NCBI GenBank assembly: GCA_036654095.1
Contig: JAVVSR010000011.1
Span: 1-63,708 of the forward strand
Length of the DNA stretch: 63,708 nucleotides
Direction: 5' to 3'
Source: JAVVSR01 sp036654095
Lineage (GTDB): Bacteria > Bacillota > Clostridia > Christensenellales > CAG-917
Both the position numbers and the translations under genes were made by a program. Every line of letters starts with the position of its first letter. Position 1 is the first letter of the stretch. Below the pieces are notes generated by a model. That model did not search any database. It was not told where the DNA came from and saw nothing but the letters and a program-made list of their open reading frames with translations. Shown here one piece after another: positions 16,611 to 24,459 of the stretch.

Positions 16611-19343
16611 TTATGCAGCGGTCGGCCACACAATAGCGCCTGTAGCATCGCGAACTGTAATAGCTAGTGTGCCAAAGGTATCAGTACCGGTAAAGTACGA
16701 AGTAGCCGCAACATTAACCTCAGTATCCTTAACAGCCTTTAAGTTTACAGTAGCTTTGATATCTTGACCAGCATATTTAGCTGTAACAACAATACCAAGA
16801 TTTGTAAGAATATTGTTTGCCTTTGTAGTAACTAATTCAACCTTAGCGTCAGCGCTTCCTAAATCAGCAACCTTAAGTTCTTTAACGGTGCCACCGGTAG
16901 CGGTGCTGTCAATATACTTGTTGATACCAGCTAGTACAGTAGTCCAATTTTCCCTTGCTCCAGCAAGATTTTGGGTTTTGTCTTTGTTTGCCCAAATAGC
17001 CAACATATCAGCAAAAGTGATGTTCTTTTCAGGTTTATCACTAGCCTTATCCTTATCTACTACTGAACAAGCGTTATTGTTGAATAAATAATTCATTAAA
17101 CCGGTGTGTCCAATAGCAACAGTTGTGCCATCTGCGGTATTGCTTATGCTAATCATATCAGCAATAATAGCTATTAAGCCCTTGCCCTTATCCATAAAGT
17201 TAAGGTTTGTGGTAATTTCGGTTACTTTTTCAGCCAAGCCTTGAGCGGGAGCTTTGCTATAATTAGCGTAAACGGTGTTGCCAGCAGCAGGGAATAATAA
17301 TTGATAAATGTCAATACCAGTAACCTTTAAATTGCCAGAAGTTTGGAATTTTTGCATTTCGGCATTTAACAAATCATAATTTAAACCATCTTTTACAAGT
17401 GTAACTTTTGTTGTCAAGTACGCATCCTTAGGCATTTCAGCAACAGGAGTTGTCTTGAAGAACCACTTGTCTTCAATTGGTGAATAGAAGTGTGTGCCAT
17501 TAGCATCTGTTGTTTTTGAACCAGGAGCAAACCAACCGAACTGCTCGTGTGTGGTGAAGATTGTGTATAAACTGCTAATTAATTTAGCATATTTAGCTTC
17601 AACCTTAACTTCAGCAACACCAAAGCCTGCAACTGAATCATAATACAAATGAACTTTGCCCATAATAACTGCGCTTGCCTTGTCAGCTCCGCCTTTTAAT
17701 GTGATTTCCAAAGCGGTTTTACTAGCTTGAGCAAAGTCAATTTTGCCTTGCATTTCAGCGAAAACATAAGCAGGAATAGAGTCGTCATTTCCAATCATAA
17801 AGCTTTCTTGAACGCCAGCAATGTCAAATCTATTGTTGGGGTCAGCTAAAATACGAACAGCATTAGTTGGAACTTGTAAAGTAACGTCACCCTTAACAGC
17901 TACGCCAGAGTCATAAGCCGCTTTGTCTTCTTTAACAAAGCCTTCTTTGTCGATTTTTAAATCGTTGATAGAAATCTTAAGCGCCAAATCTTTATCTTTA
18001 GCCTTACCAAGGTCGGTTAAGGTAGCGTCAATAAAGAAACTGTCCATCTTGCCAGCAACTGTGCCAGCGTCAGCTAACTTTGTATAGCCTAAGCTAATTT
18101 TTGCGCCACTTACGAAACCAGCCATACCTTCAAGTAAACCGAAGATTGTGCCACCGGTATCGATGCTTATAGCTGCTGTACCTGCGCCCTTAATGTCAGT
18201 AGTTTGTGACATTGTTGCGCCGTTCCAAGTGGGAACGTTAAATAGTAAAGGAGAAGCTGCTTTTAAAACAGTATCCAAGTTAATACCACCCTCTGCAGGG
18301 AAGATATCGGTAAGGGAAGGAGCATAGAATTCACTCTTTAAAATACCAACGATAAGACTTGCATTGTCGCCTAATAAAGCAGCGATATCAAGGCCTGCGC
18401 CTTTAAGAATATCATTAAGCATTTTGTTAAGTGAGAAGTTGGGGCCAAATGCGCCAACAACGCCCTTCAAAATATCGTTTTGGAAAAGGTCATCTAAGAA
18501 ACCAAAAACGATGCCCTCGATGTTACGAACATCTGCGCCCTTATCTGAAAGGTCTAACTTTGATTTATTGCCACCTAAGTTAAGGTAAACGATACCATCG
18601 GCAGCGTCATTAACTTCATAATATGCGCCAAGCAATGTAACGCCCGAACCTGATTTAACATTAAGCCTTAAAGCAGATTGGTTGCCAGCTAAAGGAGCAA
18701 TTTTTTTGGTTAATCTAACAATTTCCGTGCCGGTATAAATATTATACCTTGGGAACTTTTTAGCATCAGCATGAGCGGTTGCATCATAAGCTGAAACTAC
18801 ATCTTTAACGATAACAAACGAACCGGCTGCATCTTTAACGTAAACTTTCGTAATGCCATCGGTTTCCACTGAAGCGTATTTATCCTTAAACACTAGGTAT
18901 TTGCCGCCTTCAAGATAATACTTACCTTTAGCATCAGCATCATATTTGGTGTTAGCTACATCAAGTTTAGCGCGGTCAACAAAAGCCTCAACCTCAATAA
19001 CTAATTTTAATGCGTTTGCATCGGTAACTTTTGCATTAGCGCCAACCGCTAAATCCAAACCGATACCAAGTTTAATGTAAATATTGCCGTTGTTATCTAG
19101 TGTAACTGTGCTTCCTCTGCCAATTTGGTCGGCTGAATCAAACATTGATTTAAAGAACATTTCTTTCGTTTTTTGCGCAGCCTTTGCTTTTTCGTTATCA
19201 GGCTTCGGCGGCTTCGGCTTCCCACCGTCTGGGTTTGGTGGTGGTGCGGGAGCTGGGTCCTTGCCACAAGCTACGAACATTGTCATAGCCAAAGTAAGCA
19301 CTAGCACAAGTACTAAAAGTTTCTTCCAATCAAACTTTTTCAT
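16611..19343 (-). CDS. Large surface lipoprotein of unknown function
   Basis: A 910-residue secreted protein. Residues 1-26 are a signal peptide with lipobox FVAC, followed by a Pro/Gly/Lys-rich linker (about 30-50) that probably spans the cell wall. The mature body has many short beta-prone stretches (repeated SGVTLLGAYYEVND-, KISLGYTKLAD-, VTLQVPTNAV-type segments) and several alternating polar strands. This suggests elongated beta-structure such as a LolA/LppX-like or beta-helical fold, but no family is recognised. Codon use matches its neighbours. It has a strong promoter and is monocistronic with a terminator, so it may be abundant. Confidence 0.7.
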   Translation of the reverse strand: MKKFDWKKLLVLVLVLTLAMTMFVACGKDPAPAPPPNPDGGKPKPPKPDNEKAKAAQKTKEMFFKSMFDSADQIGRGSTVTLDNNGNIYIKLGIGLDLAVGANAKVTDANALKLVIEVEAFVDRAKLDVANTKYDADAKGKYYLEGGKYLVFKDKYASVETDGITKVYVKDAAGSFVIVKDVVSAYDATAHADAKKFPRYNIYTGTEIVRLTKKIAPLAGNQSALRLNVKSGSGVTLLGAYYEVNDAADGIVYLNLGGNKSKLDLSDKGADVRNIEGIVFGFLDDLFQNDILKGVVGAFGPNFSLNKMLNDILKGAGLDIAALLGDNASLIVGILKSEFYAPSLTDIFPAEGGINLDTVLKAASPLLFNVPTWNGATMSQTTDIKGAGTAAISIDTGGTIFGLLEGMAGFVSGAKISLGYTKLADAGTVAGKMDSFFIDATLTDLGKAKDKDLALKISINDLKIDKEGFVKEDKAAYDSGVAVKGDVTLQVPTNAVRILADPNNRFDIAGVQESFMIGNDDSIPAYVFAEMQGKIDFAQASKTALEITLKGGADKASAVIMGKVHLYYDSVAGFGVAEVKVEAKYAKLISSLYTIFTTHEQFGWFAPGSKTTDANGTHFYSPIEDKWFFKTTPVAEMPKDAYLTTKVTLVKDGLNYDLLNAEMQKFQTSGNLKVTGIDIYQLLFPAAGNTVYANYSKAPAQGLAEKVTEITTNLNFMDKGKGLIAIIADMISISNTADGTTVAIGHTGLMNYLFNNNACSVVDKDKASDKPEKNITFADMLAIWANKDKTQNLAGARENWTTVLAGINKYIDSTATGGTVKELKVADLGSADAKVELVTTKANNILTNLGIVVTAKYAGQDIKATVNLKAVKDTEVNVAATSYFTGTDTFGTLAITVRDATGAIVWPTAA

Positions 19344-19384
19344 AGATATTCCTCCATTTTTTGTTTTTACTATAATGTACTACT

Positions 19385-19413
19385 ATTCTAATATACCGAC
19401 AGTCAGTTGTCAA
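19385..19413 (-). promoter_or_regulatory. Promoter of the large lipoprotein gene
   Basis: On the minus strand TTGACA (19408-19413), 17 bp, TAGAAT (19385-19390); GGAGG precedes the ATG at 19343. Confidence 0.75.
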
Positions 19414-19544
19414 GGGATTTTTAAATTTATCTAACCCCTTGTATATGCTGTGTATGCATTAAATATATATACAACATCTTGAAAAGAAGTTTATTTGACA
19501 AATGGCAACAAGTGACGGACTTTAAAAAAAATAAAGCGGTACAC

Positions 19545-19573
19545 TTTACAGTTGCAATAATATTCTATATAAT
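19545..19573 (+). promoter_or_regulatory. Promoter of the PHP phosphatase gene
   Basis: TTTACA (19545-19550), 17 bp, TATAAT (19568-19573). The ribosome site AAGGAG is at about 19651. Confidence 0.65.
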
Positions 19574-19663
19574 AGGGCATAATTACGTGCATTAAATTTT
19601 AAAAAATTTGGTTTTACTTAAAAAATTAAAAGAATAATTGCCTACGCATAGTAAGGAGTTTTT

Positions 19664-20467
19664 ATGATAGATAGCCATTTACATTCAAAGTATTCGCACG
19701 ACGGCCAAGCTGAAATTGACGATATTGTTGAAACGGCTTTGTCACTTGGACTTAAGTACATCGCCATAACCGACCATATCGACCGCGATTATTTATTTGT
19801 CGGATACGATTTTTTTGCGCAAATTGACCTGTCCGCCTACATAGAGGCGGTTTTAACGGCAAAAAAGAAATATAAAAACAAAATCACTATCGCCCTTGGC
19901 GCCGAGCTTGGTTACTTGCCTGAAGCAAATAACTCATATCTTAGCGAACTTAAGGGGATACCTTTTGATGTAATATTAAACAGCACGCACACTGTTTTGG
20001 GACACGATATGTATTTTCCGCCTTTCTTCGAGGTGGCTGGCTCGCAGGAAAACGGCTATCGCGAATATTTAAAGGCGGTGCGCTCATCGCTTGACGTTCC
20101 ATATCCATACGATATAATCGCGCATTTAGGATATGTGCAAAAAAATTCGCCATTTCCAAACAACGACCTTCGCTATGCCGACTATAATGAGCAGTTTGAC
20201 GATTTGTTGAAAACTATAATTGCTTATGACAAATGTCTTGAAGTGAACACTAAAATTAATATCCGTGACGCTGTAACTATGCCAAACTACGATATTTTGC
20301 AACATTACTTTGATTTGGGCGGACGCAAAATTTCTTTTGGTTCAGACGCGCACCGTTTGCCAAACATCGCGGATAAATTTAAAAGCACCGCCGCAAAGAT
20401 GAAAGAAATTGGATTTGAAGGTTTTACTTATTACATCAATCATCAACCTTATTTAGATAGGTTTTAG
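19664..20467 (+). CDS. PHP-domain phosphatase, histidinol-phosphatase-like
   Basis: A 267-residue PHP-fold metalloenzyme. Visible metal ligands: DSHLHSKYSHDG at the N-terminus, ITDHID near residue 37, a Glu in ALGAELGYLP, the NSTHT segment, AHLGY, and GSDAHRLP near the C-terminus. The order of ligands fits the HisJ/HisK histidinol-phosphatase group, which removes phosphate from histidinol phosphate. No other his gene is nearby, so the substrate is inferred from family only. It has its own promoter and shares the convergent terminator at 20757 with alaS. Confidence 0.85.
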   Translation: MIDSHLHSKYSHDGQAEIDDIVETALSLGLKYIAITDHIDRDYLFVGYDFFAQIDLSAYIEAVLTAKKKYKNKITIALGAELGYLPEANNSYLSELKGIPFDVILNSTHTVLGHDMYFPPFFEVAGSQENGYREYLKAVRSSLDVPYPYDIIAHLGYVQKNSPFPNNDLRYADYNEQFDDLLKTIIAYDKCLEVNTKINIRDAVTMPNYDILQHYFDLGGRKISFGSDAHRLPNIADKFKSTAAKMKEIGFEGFTYYINHQPYLDRF

Positions 20468-20667
20468 GCGCGCGCGTTTATTATATATAAGAATGTGTTT
20501 ATAGCATAAAGAAAATTTTCCGTTTAAATTTCAGATTTTAATTTTTAAAATTTGCTGAAGTTTTTATCTATTTGGAACTTATACTATCCGCGTTTGTTGC
20601 AATATCCGCGCATTATTTTTCTTTATTGCCGTATTTAATTTTCACCTAAACCATTTTGATTTTATTT

Positions 20668-20716
20668 TAAGGTTTGGCTGGCAATCCTCGCCTGAAAGCC
20701 TTAGCGCAACCAACTG
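20668..20716. other. Small GC-richer hairpin-forming segment in the PHP-alaS gap
   Basis: Within an AT-rich 350-bp gap there is a compact block, GGTTTGGCTGGC...GCC...GCC...AACC, with nested GGC/GCC and GGTT/AACC complementarity. It could be a 3' UTR structure or a small RNA. The rest of 20468-20756 shows nothing I can name. Confidence 0.25.
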
Positions 20717-20756
20717 CACGCTTCTATTTAATTTTAATTAGCGACAACTTTGTATA

Positions 20757-20795
20757 AAAAAAGCGAAAAGGCTTATGCCGTTCCGCTTTTTATTT
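20757..20795. terminator. Bidirectional terminator between the PHP gene and alaS
   Basis: AAAAAGCG and CGCTTTTT enclose an inner GGC/GCC stem with A and T runs on both sides. It serves two convergent genes. Confidence 0.75.
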
Positions 20796-20818
20796 TACTA
20801 TTAAATTTTTCAAACAAT

Positions 20819-22624
20819 TTATTGCGCGTTATTTTGCGCTTCCGCCCCAATAACCGCCTTTATCCGCCTCACCCCTGCCGACGAAGATTGCTCTTTAACT
20901 ATTTTAAAACTTATTAAGTCGCCCGTATTTGACGCGTGAGGGCCACCGCAAATTTCCTTGCTGAAATTACCTATTGTGTAAACTTTGACTTTTTCGCCAT
21001 ATTTACTTTCAAACACGCCAATCGCGCCGTCGGCCTTAGCTTCGGCAACAGTTTGCTCAACGCACACGATTGGAATTTTTTGATTTATAACTTCATTTAC
21101 CAAATCTTCTACTTTTTTAATTTCATCGTCAGTCATCGGCCTATCAAATCCAAAGTCAAAACGCAACCTCTCGGCGGTTATATTACTTCCGCGTTGGCGC
21201 GCTTCAGCCCCTAAAACTTTTGATAGCGCAGCGTGCAAAAGATGTGTTGCAGTGTGCAAATTTGTTGTCGCTTGAGTATTGTCAGCAAGCCCACCTGCAA
21301 ATTTTTGTTCGGCGCCAACTTGAGATTTTTTTTGATGTTCGGCATACGCGCTGTTGTATCCGTCAATGTCAACCTCGAAGCCCGCTTCCTTGGCCAATTC
21401 CGCCGTGATTTCAATCGGAAACCCAAATGTATCATAAAGCCTAAAAGCTGTTTTTCCATTTATTGTTTTCGTTGGAATATGAGTTATAACCTTTTCAAAC
21501 TCCTTAAGCCCTTGCTGTAACGTTGTAGAAAATCGCTCCTCTTCCTTATTAAGTTCCGCAACAATACGGGCTTTATTGTCATAAAGATACGGATAAACCT
21601 CGCGATACTGCAAAACATACAACTCTGCTAATTTTGCTATGTAGCCGTCTGCTAAATCAAGTTTGCGTCCAAAGCGCACCGCGCGCCTTATCAGCCTGCG
21701 AAGAACATAACCTTGGTCGACATTGCTTGGAGTTATTCCACGAGGGTCGCCTATCATAAATGTAGCCGTCCTCACGTGGTCGACAATTATGCGCATTGCC
21801 TTTGTTATTTCAACGCTTTCATTGTAACTTTTGCCACTAAGTTCCTCTAATTTTAATATCGCATTTCTAAACAAATCGGTATCATAAACCGACTGTAATC
21901 CGTTTAAAATACACACCGTCCGCTCAAGCCCCATACCCGTATCAACATTCTTTTTTGCTAGCGGCTCATATTTGCCTTCTGCATTTTTATTGTATTGCAT
22001 AAAGACGTCATTCCAAATTTCAATATACTTTCCACAGTCGCACGCAGGCGAACAAGTGTCACAACACTTTTCTTTCCCAGTATCAATAAACATTTCGGTA
22101 TCAGGTCCGCAAGGGCCAGTTGTGCCCGCAGGCCCCCACCAGTTGTTTTCCTTTGGCAAGAAAAACACCTTTTCAGTCGGTATTCCTTGCGCAATCCACA
22201 AGTTTGCGCTTTCGCTATCCCGTGGACAATGGTCATCGCCTGCAAAAACACTAACCGCAAGTTTGTCAACAGGTATGCCTAATTTTTTTGTTAAAAACTC
22301 GTATGACCAAGTTATCATCTCTTTTTTAAAATAGTCGCCTAGCGACCAGTTTCCCAACATTTCAAAAAAAGTACAGTGCGTCGCGTCGCCAACCTCGTCA
22401 ATATCGCCCGTTCTAACACAAACTTGCACGTCGGCAAGCCGTGAACCTGCTGGGTGTTTTTCGCCCAACAAGTAAGGAACTAAAGGGTGCATTCCTGCCG
22501 TGGTAAACAAAACCGTAGGGTCGTTTTCGGGAATTAGCGAGGCTGCTGGTATAATGCTGTGTCCTCTTTCTTTATAAAATTCACACCATAGAGAGCGAAG
22601 TTCACTGCTTGATAATTTTTTCAT
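20819..22624 (-). CDS. alaS: Alanyl-tRNA synthetase, compact form lacking the beta-barrel and C-Ala domains
   Basis: A 601-residue class II synthetase against about 875 in the full-length family. The catalytic core is intact (LFTTAGMHPLVPYLLG, CTFFEMLGNWSLGDYF, the GMGLERT motif 3 region), and so is the tRNA-recognition helical domain to about residue 425. The editing domain then follows almost directly, with its zinc ligands HTATH (457-461) and CGGPH (559-563). The roughly 100-residue beta-barrel normally before HxxxH is reduced to a linker, and the protein stops just after GVRRIKAVIG, so the DHHA1/C-Ala part is absent. There is no frameshift: a clean stop and hairpin follow. Compact AlaRS are known in some reduced or uncultured lineages. 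It is the only alaS seen here. Confidence 0.92.
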   Translation of the reverse strand: MKKLSSSELRSLWCEFYKERGHSIIPAASLIPENDPTVLFTTAGMHPLVPYLLGEKHPAGSRLADVQVCVRTGDIDEVGDATHCTFFEMLGNWSLGDYFKKEMITWSYEFLTKKLGIPVDKLAVSVFAGDDHCPRDSESANLWIAQGIPTEKVFFLPKENNWWGPAGTTGPCGPDTEMFIDTGKEKCCDTCSPACDCGKYIEIWNDVFMQYNKNAEGKYEPLAKKNVDTGMGLERTVCILNGLQSVYDTDLFRNAILKLEELSGKSYNESVEITKAMRIIVDHVRTATFMIGDPRGITPSNVDQGYVLRRLIRRAVRFGRKLDLADGYIAKLAELYVLQYREVYPYLYDNKARIVAELNKEEERFSTTLQQGLKEFEKVITHIPTKTINGKTAFRLYDTFGFPIEITAELAKEAGFEVDIDGYNSAYAEHQKKSQVGAEQKFAGGLADNTQATTNLHTATHLLHAALSKVLGAEARQRGSNITAERLRFDFGFDRPMTDDEIKKVEDLVNEVINQKIPIVCVEQTVAEAKADGAIGVFESKYGEKVKVYTIGNFSKEICGGPHASNTGDLISFKIVKEQSSSAGVRRIKAVIGAEAQNNAQ

Positions 22625-22799
22625 AACATTTCCTTTTTCTTAACCGTTTATTTTTGTCGATTTAAAAAGTGTCGACTTTATTTCAAATTCGTTGCGCTAA
22701 TTTATTGACAGTACATATGCAAAACAAGCTTTCCGCCTTAATAAGCGCCTTATGCCATTAAACCGATACCGACAACTTCTATCGCTTTTTTAACTTTTA

Positions 22800-23687
22800 T
22801 TAAATTGCCCCGTAAACCGCTTTAAACCCTTCCTCTAAAAGCCCTTTATTTATTAAATAACCTTCCATATTGTCGCCTTCACTGACGCTAAGACTTGCCG
22901 CTCCCAACTTTTTTAACAGCATACTATACATCAAAAGGCCACTTGTAACAATGTCCGCGCGCTTTTCAGACAGCCCTACAACTTTTTTCCTTTCTTCAAG
23001 CAACATCGGCTTGAGTTTAGCGTATAGCTCATCAATCTGCGCTAGCGTAATTACGCAGCCATTCGTAACGTTTGCATCGTAAACAACTAGCTTGTTTAAA
23101 ATTGACGCCATTGTGCCAGCCGTGCCACCAATAGCAATCACTTTTTCAAATGGCGGAATTTTACCGTATGACTTTAATGCTTCGGTTAAAAATTTAAATA
23201 GGTCAACGCCCTTATTTTCGATATTTGTCAATCGAACAATGCCATAGGGAATACTAACCGAATAAATTATGCCGTTTTTGTCGCCAACAGTAAGCTCGGT
23301 ACTAGCGCCACCCATATCGATAACACAGCAACTCCCGTCACAGTACGCGCCCCGAAACCCGATAGTCGCTTCCGTTTTTTTTGAAAGAACTTCAATTTCC
23401 ACACCGCAAAGCTCCTTAATTCGATTTAAAAAAACTCCGCGATTTTTCGCGCTACGGACAGCTTCTGTGGCATACGCAAAAACCACGTCCGCTCCCTTTC
23501 CGATTGCGTAATAATAATATTCGGCCACCGCTTGCGCCGTTCGCTCGATATTTTGTGGTTGCAAATTGCCCCCCTCGCTCATATTATCGGCAAGACGAGT
23601 GGTTTCAATTTGTTTTTCAACCAATTTTCCATTGGTCAGCATAACCCGAACAGAGGTGCTTCCAATGTCAATAACTGCATAAAGCAT
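22800..23687 (-). CDS. Ppx/GppA-family phosphatase (exopolyphosphatase or pppGpp phosphatase)
   Basis: A 295-residue ASKHA-fold protein, the short single-domain form. Visible motifs: the N-terminal phosphate-1 loop AVIDIGSTSVRVML, YATEAVRSAKNRG, VIDMGGASTELTVG, and IAIGGTAGTMAS near residue 175. Members hydrolyse polyphosphate or the pppGpp tail; which one cannot be read from sequence. The ATG is preceded by AAGGAA and a TATAAT-like box. It lies 176 bp before alaS on the same strand and may be transcribed with it. Confidence 0.85.
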   Translation of the reverse strand: MLYAVIDIGSTSVRVMLTNGKLVEKQIETTRLADNMSEGGNLQPQNIERTAQAVAEYYYYAIGKGADVVFAYATEAVRSAKNRGVFLNRIKELCGVEIEVLSKKTEATIGFRGAYCDGSCCVIDMGGASTELTVGDKNGIIYSVSIPYGIVRLTNIENKGVDLFKFLTEALKSYGKIPPFEKVIAIGGTAGTMASILNKLVVYDANVTNGCVITLAQIDELYAKLKPMLLEERKKVVGLSEKRADIVTSGLLMYSMLLKKLGAASLSVSEGDNMEGYLINKGLLEEGFKAVYGAI

Positions 23688-23763
23688 ACTTTTATTCCTT
23701 ATTTAAAGAATGTACATATTATATACTAGCAAAAAAACATTGTCAATCGCACAGAAACACTTG

Positions 23764-23791
23764 CAACATTTTTTGCTTTTGAACATAGACT
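23764..23791 (+). promoter_or_regulatory. Candidate sporulation sigma-E promoter of yabP-yabQ
   Basis: CATAGACT (23784-23791) resembles the sigma-E -10 CATACA-T, and CAACATT (23764-23770) with a 13-bp spacer resembles the -35 ATATT. In Bacillus the yabP/yabQ operon belongs to the mother-cell programme. No good sigma-A promoter is seen here. Confidence 0.35.
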
Positions 23792-23808
23792 ATTAGCCGA
23801 GGTGAAAT

Positions 23809-24072
23809 ATGGACAAAATTAAACGACAGCACAGTTTGCTAATTGAAGAAGGCAAGTTAAACGTTTTGGGTATCGTTAGAATAGATAGTAGCAACGATAA
23901 GATAATTGTAATGCAACTTAGCGATAAAACGCTGTCTATTTTTGGCGATAGTTTCAATATTGATTTACTTGATTTAGAAGCTGGCAAGCTAACGGCGTCG
24001 GGCAATGTTAAAGAAGCAAAATACAGTTCTGCTCACGAAAAGCAGGCATTAATGAAAAGGCTATTTAAGTAA
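23809..24072 (+). CDS. yabP: Sporulation protein YabP
   Basis: An 87-residue member of the YabP/YqfC family: a short soluble beta-rich protein with the characteristic start RQHSLLIEEGKLNVLGIVRIDSSND and the MQLSDKTLSIFGDSFNI segment. It works with YabQ in mother-cell spore coat and cortex assembly; the molecular role is not known. GAGG precedes the ATG. The stop overlaps the yabQ start by one base (TAATG). Its presence says the lineage keeps at least part of the sporulation programme. Confidence 0.85.
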   Translation: MDKIKRQHSLLIEEGKLNVLGIVRIDSSNDKIIVMQLSDKTLSIFGDSFNIDLLDLEAGKLTASGNVKEAKYSSAHEKQALMKRLFK

Positions 24073-24437
24073 TGGATATAGTTGCCTCGCAAAGCTTTGA
24101 ATTTATAGTATGTTTAGCGGTTGGCGGACTAGTCGCGTTACTTTATAATGCGCTTTGGTTAGCGAGATATCTTGCCGATTTCAACAAATTTATCACATTT
24201 ATTATTGACATTTTATTTGGCGCGCAAACATTAATTATTGTTTTTTTTACTTCACGACTTGTTTGCTATGGAAAGCTTCAAATTTTCCATATAGTGGCTT
24301 TACTGCTAGGATATTGCTGCTTTAACTATGTGTTTTCAAATTTTCTGCGAAAATATATAATACAAGCGGGCAAATTATTTGTCCGCTTGTTGACCCGACT
24401 TAAAGCCTCAAAGTTGTTTGGCAAAATATTTAAATAG
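24072..24437 (+). CDS. yabQ: Spore cortex biosynthesis protein YabQ
   Basis: A 121-residue protein with about four hydrophobic segments, the N-terminal LYNALWLARYLADF region and a positively charged end, as in YabQ proteins. YabQ is an integral membrane protein needed for spore cortex formation. It is translationally coupled to yabP. A strong hairpin (ACAAGCGG...CCGCTTGT, 24362-24391) lies inside its last codons and may act as a terminator. DivIC, which often follows YabQ in Bacillus, is not here. Confidence 0.85.
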   Translation: MDIVASQSFEFIVCLAVGGLVALLYNALWLARYLADFNKFITFIIDILFGAQTLIIVFFTSRLVCYGKLQIFHIVALLLGYCCFNYVFSNFLRKYIIQAGKLFVRLLTRLKASKLFGKIFK

Positions 24438-24459
24438 TTTTATCGCTAACTTTTTTGAT

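Noticed and set aside
16167..16767. Open frames on the plus strand through the 70-bp array
   Set aside because: They result from the repeat period and share no similarity with proteins; no ribosome site, and they run antisense into the lipoprotein gene.
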